The translations under genes and the position numbers were made by a program. Source: Clostridia bacterium (GTDB lineage Bacteria > Bacillota > Clostridia > Oscillospirales > Acutalibacteraceae). From it: a DNA stretch of 64,000 nucleotides. The notes under the pieces were generated by a model that made no database searches, was not told the DNA's origin, and saw only the letters and a list, made by a program, of their open reading frames with translations. The DNA is taken from positions 210,416-274,415 of the forward strand of contig JAFXCZ010000013.1 of assembly GCA_017516445.1 (NCBI GenBank). The letters run 5' to 3'. Within the stretch, counting starts at the first letter, position 1. Every line of letters starts with the position of its first letter. Of the stretch, positions 37,073 through 47,010 are shown one piece after another.

Positions 37073-38389
37073 TTTTGCCAGTGTTCCGCCGTCGCCTTTA
37101 AGAAGAATTAAAATTTCCTCTTCTTCAAGTGTTAACACATTTATATAAACCAAAACCTCGGTGTCGCCGTCTATACAGGTAAACTCATAGCAACGCTCTT
37201 CTGTACCCTTTTCTGTGGGGATAAGCGCCACCGCAGTTTTATTTACCTTTAAATCACGGTCTACCTTATCTTTGGCTTGGTCGGGTGTATAAACGGCGGT
37301 TTCAAACGCTCTCTTTTTATGGTTGGATAAATATCCGCTTGCCTCATAAAGCATAACCTCGCCGTTATCCATAGCAATACCCACTTTCAAAAGGTCGGTA
37401 TAGCATATAGTTTCACCGTCAAGGAAAGCAAAATTTATAACGCAAACACCCTCGTCTATAAAATAATAGGTTTCTAAAAAATTATTAAGGCTGTTTTTGT
37501 CTAAAAATCTTTTCGCCTTTTCGAGTGCTTGGTTGTAAGAAATTATATGCTGTTCGATTTCTCTGCTTTTGCGCATATATACAACCTGACCGCCCGCTTT
37601 ACTAACCGTGATATCGGTATTTTTATTTGAAAAACGGTAGGTTTCAAGTCTGCCCTTTTCTTCGGCGGCAAACTGAAGCTGCGACTCGTTATAATCTAAA
37701 AATGCACAAGCAATGCTCTTTGCCTCGGTTTCGGTAACGGTATCGGCGTCCGCTAACATTGTAGGCTCCTTTTTGAGCAAATGGTCGGAATACGGGCCGT
37801 CATAAACCAAGGTGGGATAATCGCCGAATTCCCCCTCAAGCTCCTGCAAAGAGGCGGTAAGATTATCATCTATACCAATATCAATTTTCTGCTCTATTTC
37901 CTTTACCCAGTAATCAGGGTTATCGTAGCTTATCTGCGCGGTGCTTACTATTTGTGAAACCTTTTCGGCAGTTTTACTTAAGGATGCAATATTATTTGAA
38001 AAATCACGAGGAAGCTGCTCCCCCTTATAAAGCTTACCCGATACCGCAAAGGCGTAATTACCCGCCTGTGACAAAAAGCGGTTAAGCCCGTCAAGATGAG
38101 CACTTGACGGAAGCTGTGATAATGCTGTTTTTGACATTTCGGCTTCGGTAAGCAGCTCGGCGGCGTATCGACTTAACTGATTAGGACTTGTAACATACTG
38201 CGCCTTTTTAAGTATTAATGAAATATTATTAAGCGAAGCCGAAAAATCATTAAGGCTTCGGGAATAGTTGTTTTCAAGCTGAAGCTTTAAGCCCTCATTC
38301 TTTTGCCACATTTTAACGCACACGCCCGAAACCACAACTATAGCCGCACTCAAAAAAGAAATGAGCCTTACAATATTTCGTCTTTTCAT
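37070..38389 (-). CDS. ypeB: Germination protein YpeB
   Basis: About 439 residues. An N-terminal membrane anchor (IVRLISFLSAAIVVVSGVCV) is followed by the helical YpeB domain with LSQLPSSAHLDGLNRFLSQAGNYA. Repeated PepSY-like regions fill the C-terminal half. In Bacillus, YpeB is needed to hold and protect the cortex-lytic enzyme SleB in spores; sleB is usually adjacent but is not seen in this window. ATG at 38389 is preceded by GGGTGA; two more in-frame start codons lie just upstream. Its presence indicates a spore-forming ancestry or lifestyle. Confidence 0.88.
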   Translation of the reverse strand: MKRRNIVRLISFLSAAIVVVSGVCVKMWQKNEGLKLQLENNYSRSLNDFSASLNNISLILKKAQYVTSPNQLSRYAAELLTEAEMSKTALSQLPSSAHLDGLNRFLSQAGNYAFAVSGKLYKGEQLPRDFSNNIASLSKTAEKVSQIVSTAQISYDNPDYWVKEIEQKIDIGIDDNLTASLQELEGEFGDYPTLVYDGPYSDHLLKKEPTMLADADTVTETEAKSIACAFLDYNESQLQFAAEEKGRLETYRFSNKNTDITVSKAGGQVVYMRKSREIEQHIISYNQALEKAKRFLDKNSLNNFLETYYFIDEGVCVINFAFLDGETICYTDLLKVGIAMDNGEVMLYEASGYLSNHKKRAFETAVYTPDQAKDKVDRDLKVNKTAVALIPTEKGTEERCYEFTCIDGDTEVLVYINVLTLEEEEILILLKGDGGTLAK

Positions 38390-38451
38390 AAACATCACCC
38401 GAAGGTATTATTTACAAAATTTAACAAAATATTTGTAAGGCACGAAAAAAT

Positions 38452-39078
38452 CTAATCCTCTTTTTTGCGAAGCTCTTTAATAATAAGCACAGCCGCTACC
38501 GCCGCAGCACAGCCGAAAATCACAACACCCACAATTACAAAAGGCTTGTAATTTATATCCGCTTTAAACTGTTCTTTTACAATACTGTCAATATAATCAC
38601 GCTCAGTACCGACATTTGTATAAAAGCTTAAGGTGATTCTTTTAGAATTTTTAACCGTTATATAGGTTGTAAGATAATATTCATTATCCTCGGTTTTTAA
38701 TTCATACTTAAGCAGCTTAAAGCCGTCAAGACTCACCACTCTGCCTTTGGCATCACTAAAATGCGAAAGCTCATACGAGAGTGTCTGAATATTCTCATCA
38801 CTTAAAACCGATAAATCTACAATACGTTTAGAAAAATCGTCAGTTATTTCAACCCTTTTTACAAGCTTTGTGTTATCGGGGTTAACTGCAAGATATGTTA
38901 CATTATTCTGCTTGCAATAATCTGCTATATCACAGTCGTTCATATCTAAGGCATTGCAAATACCCTCTATATCATCCTCGCCGTAAACCAACAAATCATC
39001 CACAGCAGAAACCGAAAGCGAAAATATAACCGTAAGCACCGCTATAAGACAAATAATCCTTTTAAGCACTAAAATCAC
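38452..39078 (-). CDS. Unknown secreted or membrane-anchored protein
   Basis: Not recognised. The 208-residue protein has an N-terminal signal peptide ([18 protein letters not shown]). An extracytoplasmic domain of about 140 residues and a C-terminal transmembrane helix ([20 protein letters not shown]) follow, with a short KELRKKED tail inside. It overlaps folD by four bases, so it is cotranscribed with folD and lgt. The topology suggests a type I membrane protein facing the cell wall. Confidence 0.7.
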   Translation of the reverse strand: MILVLKRIICLIAVLTVIFSLSVSAVDDLLVYGEDDIEGICNALDMNDCDIADYCKQNNVTYLAVNPDNTKLVKRVEITDDFSKRIVDLSVLSDENIQTLSYELSHFSDAKGRVVSLDGFKLLKYELKTEDNEYYLTTYITVKNSKRITLSFYTNVGTERDYIDSIVKEQFKADINYKPFVIVGVVIFGCAAAVAAVLIIKELRKKED

Positions 39079-39920
39079 CTTTTGTTTTGTTTTTTAGCGG
39101 CGGTAAGAGTGTTTTGCATAAGCATAGCAATAGTCATAGGTCCTACACCGCCGGGAACGGGGGTAATAGCCTCGCACTTGTCCTTAACACCCTCAAAATC
39201 AACATCGCCTACAAGCTTACCGTCTACGCGGTTAATACCAACATCTATTACAACTGCGCCGTCCTTAACCATATCGGCAGTGACAAACCTCGGTTTGCCA
39301 ACAGCGGCAACCAGAATATCTGCATTTTTGCAGACCTCTTTTAAATCCTTTGTTCTTGAATGGCAGATAGTAACTGTACCGTTTTTATGAAGCAGTAGCA
39401 TACCCATAGGCTTGCCTACAATATTCGACCTACCGATTACAACACAGGTTTTACCCGTAATATCAATATTCTCATATTCGAGCATTTCCATAATACCCGC
39501 AGGGGTACAGGGAACAAAATCATAATCGCCGAGCATAATTTTACCCACATTCTGCGGATGAAAAGCATCAACATCCTTTTCGGGTAAAATTGCATTTATA
39601 ACAGCCTGTTCGTCAAGATGCTTCGGTAGTGGCAGCTGACACAAAATACCGTTTATGCTTTCTTTATTATTAAGCTCATCAATAAGAGCTAAAAGCTCCT
39701 CTTGAGTGGTGCTTTCGGGCAAAGCGTATTCCTCCGAAATAATACCCAAAGCCTCGCAAGCCTTTTTCTTATTTGCAACATAAACCTTTGATGCGGGGTC
39801 TTCGCCCACAATAATAACCGCAAGGCCTGTGGTTATACCCTCACGCTTTAGTAAAGCTACCTCGTTTTTAACGCGTTCCTTAACGCTTGCCGAAATTACC
39901 TTTCCGTCAATCAGCCTCAT
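39075..39920 (-). CDS. folD: Methylenetetrahydrofolate dehydrogenase/cyclohydrolase
   Basis: FolD interconverts methylene-, methenyl- and 10-formyl-tetrahydrofolate. The 281-residue protein has the catalytic lysine region [17 protein letters not shown], the substrate motif [12 protein letters not shown], the NADP loop [11 protein letters not shown] and the C-terminal [14 protein letters not shown] at 39920 is chosen because GGAGGAAG lies upstream and homology begins at MRLIDGK; it overlaps the end of lgt by 14 bases. It sits in an operon with two M16 peptidases and lgt. Confidence 0.97.
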   Translation of the reverse strand: MRLIDGKVISASVKERVKNEVALLKREGITTGLAVIIVGEDPASKVYVANKKKACEALGIISEEYALPESTTQEELLALIDELNNKESINGILCQLPLPKHLDEQAVINAILPEKDVDAFHPQNVGKIMLGDYDFVPCTPAGIMEMLEYENIDITGKTCVVIGRSNIVGKPMGMLLLHKNGTVTICHSRTKDLKEVCKNADILVAAVGKPRFVTADMVKDGAVVIDVGINRVDGKLVGDVDFEGVKDKCEAITPVPGGVGPMTIAMLMQNTLTAAKKQNKR

Positions 39921-40782
39921 TTTCTTCTTCCTCCGCATTCTCACTAAAAACAGCAACATATTCTTCTTCGGGTTTTAATTTTCTTCTTATAAGCATTATT
40001 GCAGCAACGCTTGCGACACACAGCAAAAAGGCTAAAAGGCAAGAAACCTTAACACTACCCCACATAAGACTGTCAGTTCTTAAAATTTCAATAAAGCCTC
40101 TGCCGAAGCCGTACCAAGCGCAGTACATTAAAAATACTTCACCGCTGAAACGGCGTTTTTTGCTTAAAAAGTGGATTAAGAAAAAGCCCGCAATACACCA
40201 AACCGATTCATACAAAAAGCACGGGTGCACAAGTCCCTCGCCCATTTCGGCAATGGTTTTATTGCTCTGCATACCCCAAAAGCTGCTACCCGTAAAAGCA
40301 CCGTAAGCCTCTTGATTGACAAAGTTGCCCCAACGGCCTATACCTTGTCCTATAAGGAAGCCGAGCGCGCCCAAGTCGAACATATCAGTTATTTTTATCT
40401 TGCGTAATTTACACATTATACCGCCCGAAACAAAGGCACCTATAACTGCGCCGTAAATAGCAATACCCGCAAAGCCCGAAGACTGCCCGAAGCCAAAGAA
40501 ATCGGCAATGCTTTCGCACTTTTCACCGTCAAATATAACATAATAAGCGCGAGCGCAAAGTATTGCAACAGGGGTTGCTACAAGTACAACATCAAGCATA
40601 CGGTCCTTGTCAATATTAAAACGCTTAGCATTTCTTATACCATATATTATTGCAAACATAAAGCCTGTTGCAATAAGGATACCGTACCAATAAACATCCC
40701 ACGTTCTGCTACCTAAGGCTAAGCTAAAAGCAATCGGCTTTAGGGTTATATCTATACCAAAAATTGTAACATCATAAGTCAT
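39907..40782 (-). CDS. lgt: Prolipoprotein diacylglyceryl transferase
   Basis: Lgt transfers diacylglycerol from phosphatidylglycerol to the lipobox cysteine of lipoprotein precursors at the membrane. The 291-residue polytopic protein has the Lgt signature [23 protein letters not shown] and [17 protein letters not shown] are also present. Its start overlaps the upstream M16 peptidase gene by four bases. The window encodes at least one substrate, the CapA-like lipoprotein. Confidence 0.96.
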   Translation of the reverse strand: MTYDVTIFGIDITLKPIAFSLALGSRTWDVYWYGILIATGFMFAIIYGIRNAKRFNIDKDRMLDVVLVATPVAILCARAYYVIFDGEKCESIADFFGFGQSSGFAGIAIYGAVIGAFVSGGIMCKLRKIKITDMFDLGALGFLIGQGIGRWGNFVNQEAYGAFTGSSFWGMQSNKTIAEMGEGLVHPCFLYESVWCIAGFFLIHFLSKKRRFSGEVFLMYCAWYGFGRGFIEILRTDSLMWGSVKVSCLLAFLLCVASVAAIMLIRRKLKPEEEYVAVFSENAEEEENEAD

Positions 40783-42053
40783 TTTTTATCTTCCTTTAAC
40801 GGATTTATTACCGATAACACCGTTTTTTCATTGCAGAATAACTGCAGTCTTTTAAAAACATCATCAGTTGTGACCGACTTTAAATACTTAATTTCATCAA
40901 AAATATTGGTATCATTCATAGCGCAGTCAACAAACTGCATTGCAATGCTTTCCACACTGTTAAAGCTCCTTACAGCGTTACCGTAAAGACCGCTTCTGAC
41001 AGCAGCAAAAAGCTTTTTATTAATACCGTCTTGCTGTAGGCGGGTAATCTCAGCCTTAATTTCATCGGCTACCTTTTTGGGATTTTCCGACTCACCCTCA
41101 AAAATCACAGCACTATAGCCGTCACCGCAGAAGTATTCACTCGAAAAATCATCATTTATAAGACCGTCATCCATAAGCTTTTTATAAAGGGGTGAGCAAT
41201 CCCCGGCTATGATTTCAAGCAAAATATCCATACACACCTTATCCTTAACGGTAGGTGCTTTATCGGCATTATGCTTATAACCGAAACAGAACATCGGCTG
41301 TGCTACCGCCAACGACTGTTCCACCAAAGGCTTTATTACCTCTTGCGGTTCTTCGGGTTTAATACGCTCTATCTCAAGCGGATTACTTTGCTTAATGCCG
41401 CTCTCAACCATTTTTAGTATCTTATCGGTTTCAACATTACCCGCAATACACAAAAACATATTTGACGGATTGTAAAATGTATTATAGCAGCGATAAAGTA
41501 AATCAGCATTGATTTTTGCGATACTGTCGGTAGTACCTGCAATATCAATTCTTACAGGATGGTTTTTATACATACAAAGCAGCATATTAAACATAACGCG
41601 CCAAGCAGGACTGTCGTCATACATACGTATTTCCTGACCGATTATGCCTTGCTCCTTTTGTACGGTAGCCTCAGTAAAATAGGGCGACTGTACGAAGTTA
41701 AGCAAAATTTCCAAATTCTCGTAAAATAAATTTGAGCAAGAGAACAAATAACAGGTTTTATCAAAAGAAGTAAAGGCATTAGCATAAGCACCTGTCTTTG
41801 CATATTTTGAAAAAGCGTCACCGTCTTCGCTTTCAAATAACTTATGCTCTAAAAAGTGGGCAATACCCTCAGGCACCTGTGTGGTTTCACCGTCAACCGA
41901 AAAGCAGGTGTCTATAGAGCCGTATTTTGTACCGAAAATTGCATAACAGGAATTATACTGCGGTTTTTCGAGAATATAAACCTTAAGCCCCGAAGAGTGT
42001 ACCGCTTTTACATAGCTTTCGCCAATGTCGCTTGTAATTGTTTCCTTTAGCAT
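40779..42053 (-). CDS. M16-family zinc metallopeptidase (YmfH/YfmH-like)
   Basis: This 424-residue protein has the inverted zinc-binding motif HFLEH (in GIAHFLEHKLFE), followed about 70 residues later by the third ligand region VQKEQGIIGQEIRMYDD. It resembles the clostridial and Bacillus insulinase-type peptidases that are encoded in tandem with an inactive partner. The start overlaps the upstream M16-like gene by seven bases. The protein appears cytoplasmic. Substrates are unknown. Confidence 0.9.
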   Translation of the reverse strand: MLKETITSDIGESYVKAVHSSGLKVYILEKPQYNSCYAIFGTKYGSIDTCFSVDGETTQVPEGIAHFLEHKLFESEDGDAFSKYAKTGAYANAFTSFDKTCYLFSCSNLFYENLEILLNFVQSPYFTEATVQKEQGIIGQEIRMYDDSPAWRVMFNMLLCMYKNHPVRIDIAGTTDSIAKINADLLYRCYNTFYNPSNMFLCIAGNVETDKILKMVESGIKQSNPLEIERIKPEEPQEVIKPLVEQSLAVAQPMFCFGYKHNADKAPTVKDKVCMDILLEIIAGDCSPLYKKLMDDGLINDDFSSEYFCGDGYSAVIFEGESENPKKVADEIKAEITRLQQDGINKKLFAAVRSGLYGNAVRSFNSVESIAMQFVDCAMNDTNIFDEIKYLKSVTTDDVFKRLQLFCNEKTVLSVINPLKEDKK

Positions 42054-43330
42054 ATTACACCCTCCTTTGGTAAAAGCTTGTAAACCGTGTGCAATTTTAC
42101 ACCCTTTGCGGCGTAAATGACATCTTCTTTTGTCACAGCCTTGATTTTTTCTATAATATCCTCAGGCGAATAAAGATTTTGGTTATTTATCTTTAACGCA
42201 TACCACAAATCAAGCGAATTTTGGCTGTCATAGTAGGTCTTAAGCGAATCACAGATGCTCTTTATAGAAGACTGGAATTCACTGTCAGAAAACTCACCGT
42301 TTTGCATTATTTTAAGCTGATTCATAATTTCATCAATTGCCTTGTCGGCATTTTCACATTCAACACCCGAATCAACCGTTAAAAGCCCCTTATAGCGAAC
42401 TGACGAGGCTGAACAATAGTAGCAAAGACTCATTTTTTCGCGTACATTAGTGAATAGACGGGAATACGGTCCGCCGCCGAAAATATCACACATAACCATA
42501 AGCGGAAGTGATAAATCGTCATCGCCGTACACATCACTCGTAAAGCCCATAACAAGCTTACCTTGTTTTACATCCATTTTCTCAAAAACAGTATTGACCT
42601 TATCTGTTGCCAAAGCGGGCTTACATATTTTGCAGTCGGTAATATTATGGCGGTCTATTACCGCAAATTTTTCATCAATCTCCTCAAAAAGCTTTGAGGG
42701 TACAGCCGCGCCCACCACGTGTATACGCACAAAGGCAGTCCTTAGCATATTCTGCCACGCCTTATAAAGACTTTGCGGTGTGACTGCATTGACATCCTCT
42801 ACAGTGCCGCATTTGGGTATTCCGTAAGCGGTGCCCTTAAACATTTCACTTATAAGACGGGTTTTAGCATAGATACGCTTTTCGGCAATCTCACCCTTGA
42901 TATGCTCAATAGCCTTACGCTTTTCCCTGTCAACATCCTTCTGCAAAAAGGCTTCTTCCTCAACATTGGGGCTGAAAATCAGCTTTAAAAGCAGTTCGCT
43001 TGCCTGCTTCACAAGCGAATCACTGTCAAAAGAAAAATTATCGTTAATAACCGAAACGGTCATACGAAGCAGCTGGCAGTCACCGTATTTTTCACAGCTT
43101 GCATCAAGCCTTGCACCGTAAAGCTTGTTAAGTTTAAGGTTAAGAAGTGAAAAATCGGGATAATCCTTACTGCAGGAAGTTAAAATAAATGGCAGTAAAG
43201 CATTATTGGCTACCGTTTCAGCCTTAAGCGGTAAATAAAAATTGAACGATACTGAGGTTGTATTAAACCTGTGGTTTGCAATAAAAAGGCCCTCTACACC
43301 CTCGCTTGAGAGCATTATCTTTTTCGACAT
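42047..43330 (-). CDS. M16-like protein lacking the zinc motif (YmfF/YfmF-like)
   Basis: This 427-residue protein has the M16 fold pattern (for example DIFGGGPYSRLFTNVREKMSLCYYCSA near the C-terminal half) but no HxxEH in its N-terminal domain. It is therefore probably the non-catalytic half of a heterodimer with the next gene. Active/inactive M16 pairs are well known (mitochondrial processing peptidase, YmfF/YmfH). It is the first gene of the operon leading to lgt and folD, and overlaps the next gene by seven bases. Confidence 0.85.
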   Translation of the reverse strand: MSKKIMLSSEGVEGLFIANHRFNTTSVSFNFYLPLKAETVANNALLPFILTSCSKDYPDFSLLNLKLNKLYGARLDASCEKYGDCQLLRMTVSVINDNFSFDSDSLVKQASELLLKLIFSPNVEEEAFLQKDVDREKRKAIEHIKGEIAEKRIYAKTRLISEMFKGTAYGIPKCGTVEDVNAVTPQSLYKAWQNMLRTAFVRIHVVGAAVPSKLFEEIDEKFAVIDRHNITDCKICKPALATDKVNTVFEKMDVKQGKLVMGFTSDVYGDDDLSLPLMVMCDIFGGGPYSRLFTNVREKMSLCYYCSASSVRYKGLLTVDSGVECENADKAIDEIMNQLKIMQNGEFSDSEFQSSIKSICDSLKTYYDSQNSLDLWYALKINNQNLYSPEDIIEKIKAVTKEDVIYAAKGVKLHTVYKLLPKEGVIC

Positions 43331-43398
43331 TTTGCTACCTCTCTAAAAGTTTATTCAATAAAAGTATACCATATAAATCATATTTTTTCTACTACTAA

Positions 43399-43427
43399 TT
43401 GAAAAATTGAGATAAATATGGTAAAAT
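43399..43427 (+). promoter_or_regulatory. Promoter of the cardiolipin synthase gene
   Basis: TTGAAA at 43399-43404 and TAAAAT at 43422-43427, 17-base spacer, 45 bases before the start codon. Confidence 0.6.
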
Positions 43428-43471
43428 ATATTCTAACTTATATAATTTTAACCGTAAAAGGAGGGCAAAGT

Positions 43472-45004
43472 ATGAAAAAACAGCACAACCGACGCATAAG
43501 AATGCAAAACAGAATTATAGTTTCTGCTTTGCTTTTGGTGTTACAGTTAGCCTTTTTATTCTTCATTATTTACGATTCAAGCCTTTATTCTGTTTGGGGC
43601 TTCACTACATCTATGTTTATAGGTGTTATAACCGCTATTTTTATAATTAACAAGCGCGGAAATGCCGACCATAAGATTGGCTGGATAATATTTATTCTTA
43701 TTTTCCCTATTTTCGGTATATCGGTATATATTTTATGGGGCGGCGGAAGAGTTCTACCCCATCTACGCAAAAAAATGGCAATTTGCGAGTCGCACTACAC
43801 GCCATATCTAAGTGACGGCGAGGCCGCTTTACAAAGCATAAAATACTTTGATTTGCCGCACTCCCGCCAAGCCGATTATTTAACTAACGAATCGGAGTTT
43901 CCGCTATACAACAACACCTCTGCTGAATATTTGCCAAGCGGTGAAAAATTTCAAGCCCGTCTTTTAGAGGAGCTTGAAAACGCAAAGGAATATATTTACC
44001 TTGAATTTTTTATAGTTGCAGAGGGCTATATGTGGGAGCAGATACACTCTGTTTTAAAGAAAAAGGTACGTGAGGGCGTTGAAGTTAAAATTATTTTTGA
44101 TGACTTTGGCTCAATCAAGCGTCAGCACCGCGACTTTATAAGCCGACTGCGAAAAGAAGGTATTGAAATTTCGGTATTCAACCCCATATATCCGCTTTTC
44201 AATAACTTTTTAAACAACCGCAACCACCGAAAAATTGTGGTTATAGACGGTCTCTTGGCATTTACAGGCGGTATTAATATCGGAGATGAATATATTAACC
44301 ATCAAGAGCGGTTCGGTCATTGGATGGACAGCGGTGTTATTATTAAAGGTGAAGCGGTAAACAGCTTTTTGTGTATGTTCTGCACTATGTGGGAATTTAT
44401 TACAGGCAATGGCATTGATATGAAGCCCCGTATGAAGCAGCACGAGATTGTAGACGACGGTTTTGCACTGCCTTATAGCGACGGTCCGCTCAACGAACGC
44501 AACCCAGCCGAAGGCATATATATGCAGATTATAAACTCCGCGCAGAAATATGTATATATTATGACGCCCTACCTTGTAATTGACGATATGATGACCTCCG
44601 CACTTTGTATGGCGGCAAAGGCAGGCATTGAGGTTTGTATTGTGACACCGCATATCCCTGATAAATGGTATGTTCACAATGTTACGCAATATAACTATCT
44701 TGAGCTTTTACAGGCAGGCGTAAGGATTTATGAATATACCCCAGGCTTTTTACATTCAAAGATATTTTTATCGGACGACTGTATTTCAACCGTGGGCTCT
44801 GTCAATATGGACTACCGCAGCTTTGTTTTCCATTTTGAATGCGGTGTATGGCTTTCAAACAAGGAAGCCGCACTTGATATAAAACAGCACTTCCGCGAGG
44901 TTTTGGCGGTATCAAAGGAAATAAAATTAAGCTGGTGGAAAAAACGCCCACTAGGCAAAAGAATAAAACAAGGTATTTTGCACATTTTCGGACCATTAAT
45001 GTAA
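43472..45004 (+). CDS. cls: Cardiolipin synthase
   Basis: This 510-residue phospholipase-D-type enzyme condenses two phosphatidylglycerol molecules to cardiolipin at the membrane. Two N-terminal hydrophobic segments (LLVLQLAFLFFIIYDSSLY and WIIFILIFPIFGISVYILWG) precede two HKD motifs, HRKIVVIDG and HSKIFLSDD, each followed by the expected GG or GS. ATG at 43472 has an excellent AAAGGAGGG site; the upstream frame to 43418 contains the promoter and is not coding. Length and order are normal. Confidence 0.95.
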   Translation: MKKQHNRRIRMQNRIIVSALLLVLQLAFLFFIIYDSSLYSVWGFTTSMFIGVITAIFIINKRGNADHKIGWIIFILIFPIFGISVYILWGGGRVLPHLRKKMAICESHYTPYLSDGEAALQSIKYFDLPHSRQADYLTNESEFPLYNNTSAEYLPSGEKFQARLLEELENAKEYIYLEFFIVAEGYMWEQIHSVLKKKVREGVEVKIIFDDFGSIKRQHRDFISRLRKEGIEISVFNPIYPLFNNFLNNRNHRKIVVIDGLLAFTGGINIGDEYINHQERFGHWMDSGVIIKGEAVNSFLCMFCTMWEFITGNGIDMKPRMKQHEIVDDGFALPYSDGPLNERNPAEGIYMQIINSAQKYVYIMTPYLVIDDMMTSALCMAAKAGIEVCIVTPHIPDKWYVHNVTQYNYLELLQAGVRIYEYTPGFLHSKIFLSDDCISTVGSVNMDYRSFVFHFECGVWLSNKEAALDIKQHFREVLAVSKEIKLSWWKKRPLGKRIKQGILHIFGPLM

Positions 45005-45033
45005 TTGACATTTTAAAAAACAATTGGTATAAT
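45005..45033 (+). promoter_or_regulatory. Perfect consensus sigma-A promoter
   Basis: TTGACA at 45005-45010 and TATAAT at 45028-45033 with exactly 17 bases between. It starts on the base after the cls stop codon and drives a 47-codon ORF. Confidence 0.85.
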
Positions 45034-45070
45034 AATTATAATATAAATTTTGTGAAAGGCGGTACACGTT

Positions 45071-45214
45071 ATGAAGAGTTTTTTGAAAATGATTGTTTCT
45101 TTATTGGCAGTTTTCGGTGCCTTAGTCGGAGCACTTGCAATTTTTGACAAGGTGCAAAATAAAAACCGCATTAAAGGCGATTATTTAGAGTGTGATACCG
45201 AAGAAACCGAATAA
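45071..45214 (+). CDS. Small 47-residue membrane protein
   Basis: The ORF begins with ATG after AAAGGCGG. The N-terminal helix FLKMIVSLLAVFGALVGALA is hydrophobic, followed by a charged stretch (FDKVQNKNRIKGDYLEC) and an acidic tail. This is the layout of small YtxH-like or stress-related membrane proteins. A perfect consensus promoter lies upstream and a strong hairpin follows, so it is very probably transcribed alone and at a high level. Function is unknown. Confidence 0.7.
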   Translation: MKSFLKMIVSLLAVFGALVGALAIFDKVQNKNRIKGDYLECDTEETE

Positions 45215-45221
45215 ATAACTT

Positions 45222-45254
45222 AAACCCCGAAGTTCTGGACTTCGGGGTTTTGTT
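45222..45254 (+). terminator. Terminator after the 47-residue ORF
   Basis: AACCCCGAAGT and ACTTCGGGGTT with a short loop, followed by TTGTTT. Confidence 0.85.
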
Positions 45255-45303
45255 TATAACTTATTCAATAATATAATCTTCACATTTTCACAATATACAC
45301 AGT

Positions 45304-45801
45304 TTACTTTTTCACATTAAATCTGCTTTTTTTCCGCTCAGTCTCTCCTATGATTCCTTTCTTCCAAAATTCGTTCAAGCACTTTTTAATTTTAAAAGAC
45401 AAAGGTAAAATCAAGCTCGTTCTAATAACTCTTTCTTTATAAGGTCTATCATAAAAAACTTCATACCCCATTATTTTTCTATATCCAATAAAGCGCAAAA
45501 AATTATGCTTAACTATTTTTGAAACATAAAACCAAGGCAAGCGCTTTTTATAGCCCCAAAAATGCACAAAATAAATTTCTTCTTTAGTAAATATATAAAA
45601 AAACGCATCTAAAATCAACAACGCACCAAAAACAACAGAAAGAAATAGTAAAATCCAAGAAAATTTATTTTCTTCTGAAAACAAATAATTATTTCCCCAT
45701 ATAGTAATACCTAAACCCACTAGCCATAATATATAATTAGTATTAAATGCTATGGCGCTTTTAAAATTCTTTTGCTCTTGCTTTTTCTTTGTTTTTCCCA
45801 T
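45304..45801 (-). CDS. Unknown membrane protein with a PH-like cytoplasmic domain
   Basis: This 165-residue protein starts with a lysine-rich tail, then has two transmembrane segments (NYILWLVGLGITIWGNNYLF and WILLFLSVVFGALLILDAFF). A basic domain follows (EEIYFVHFWGYKKRLPWFYV and beyond) that resembles the short bacterial PH domains following paired helices. No enzymatic motif is present. It is a monocistronic minus-strand gene with high A+T content compared with its neighbours. Function is unknown. Confidence 0.65.
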   Translation of the reverse strand: MGKTKKKQEQKNFKSAIAFNTNYILWLVGLGITIWGNNYLFSEENKFSWILLFLSVVFGALLILDAFFYIFTKEEIYFVHFWGYKKRLPWFYVSKIVKHNFLRFIGYRKIMGYEVFYDRPYKERVIRTSLILPLSFKIKKCLNEFWKKGIIGETERKKSRFNVKK

Positions 45802-45897
45802 TGCATACTTACTCCTGATTTTCCTTTAATAAAAGTATAGCACAAATCACACATCATTGCAAATCAAAACATATTATAACAAAAATTTTGCTAATAA

Positions 45898-45925
45898 AAA
45901 ATACCCTGAGTACTCAGGGTATTTT
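45898..45925 (-). terminator. Terminator of the valine T-box operon
   Basis: A near-continuous palindrome AATACCCTGAG-TACTCAGGGTATT with T-rich sequence on the minus strand, immediately after the ilvE stop codon region. Confidence 0.75.
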
Positions 45926-45934
45926 AATTTACTA

Positions 45935-46999
45935 CTATTTTATTGGATATGTCCAACCGAATGTATCTTCAAGCTTACCCCACTGGATACCTGTTAAGGT
46001 ATCGTAAAGCATTTGGGTAACCTCACCGATTTCACCATTGTTTACAGGGTATTTAACACCCTTGTAGCAAAGCTCACCTATAGGAGAAACAACAGCCGCT
46101 GTGCCGCAGCCCCAAGCTTCTTCAAGCTTGCCGTTCTCTAAAGCGTCTGCCAGCTCGTCAATGCTTAAAAGACGTTCTTCTACATCATAGCCCTTTTCTT
46201 TAAGCACTGCAATACATGACATACGGGTAATACCGGGTAAAATTGAGCCGGAAAGCATAGGCGTTACGATTTTGCCGTCAATTTTGAACATTACGTTCAT
46301 AGCGCCAACTTCTTCGATATACTTACGTTCTACACCGTCAAGCCATAATACCTGTGAATAGCCCTGCTTAGCCGCACGCTCACCTGCACGGTTAGAAGCG
46401 GCATAGTTACCGCCACATTTAGCGTAACCTGTACCGCCGCGTACTGCACGAACGTCCTCGTCCTCAATCATAATTCTAACAGGGTTAATACCCTCTGCAT
46501 AATAACTTCCAACAGGGGAAGCAATTATTACATAAGTAGCATTATGAACAGCGTGAACGCCTAATGACTCGTCATTGCCGAACATAAAGGGACGAAGATA
46601 GAGCGATGTGCCTTCTGCAGAAGGTGTCCAATCCTGCTCAAGCTCGACAAACTTTTCAAGCACCTCTAAAGCCATATCTTCGGGAATTTCGGGAAGGCAT
46701 AAACGCTCAGCCGAGCGGTTCATTCTTCTGATATTCTCAATCGGGCGGAACAACTGCACCTTGCCGTCTTTACGGCGGTAAGCCTTTAAGCCCTCGAAAA
46801 TTTCACTGCCGTAATGCAAAACAGTTGATGCGGGGTGGATTGAAAGATTCTCAAAAGGAACTATGCGGGCATTGTACCAGCCCTTTTCGCTGTTCCAATC
46901 CATCATAAACATATGGTCAGTGAAAATTTTACCGAAGCCTAATGTACTGCTATCAGGCTTTTCCTTTAAAGCGGAAGCCTTTGTGATTTTTATTTCCAT
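45935..46999 (-). CDS. ilvE: Branched-chain amino acid aminotransferase
   Basis: IlvE exchanges the amino group between glutamate and the 2-oxoacids of valine, isoleucine and leucine using PLP. The 354-residue fold-IV enzyme shows HYGSEIFEGLKAYR, the PLP lysine in GYAKCGGNYAAS, the EEVGAMNVMF motif and SGSILPGITR. Its length fits the longer (type II) group. It is the last gene of a unit that starts with an acyl-CoA synthetase and contains a ferredoxin-dependent 2-oxoacid oxidoreductase, 11 bases after the gamma subunit gene. Transcription should depend on the valine-type T-box at 52.6-52.9 kb. No ilvBCD genes are present nearby. Confidence 0.95.
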   Translation of the reverse strand: MEIKITKASALKEKPDSSTLGFGKIFTDHMFMMDWNSEKGWYNARIVPFENLSIHPASTVLHYGSEIFEGLKAYRRKDGKVQLFRPIENIRRMNRSAERLCLPEIPEDMALEVLEKFVELEQDWTPSAEGTSLYLRPFMFGNDESLGVHAVHNATYVIIASPVGSYYAEGINPVRIMIEDEDVRAVRGGTGYAKCGGNYAASNRAGERAAKQGYSQVLWLDGVERKYIEEVGAMNVMFKIDGKIVTPMLSGSILPGITRMSCIAVLKEKGYDVEERLLSIDELADALENGKLEEAWGCGTAAVVSPIGELCYKGVKYPVNNGEIGEVTQMLYDTLTGIQWGKLEDTFGWTYPIK

Positions 47000-47010
47000 A
47001 ATAACATCTC

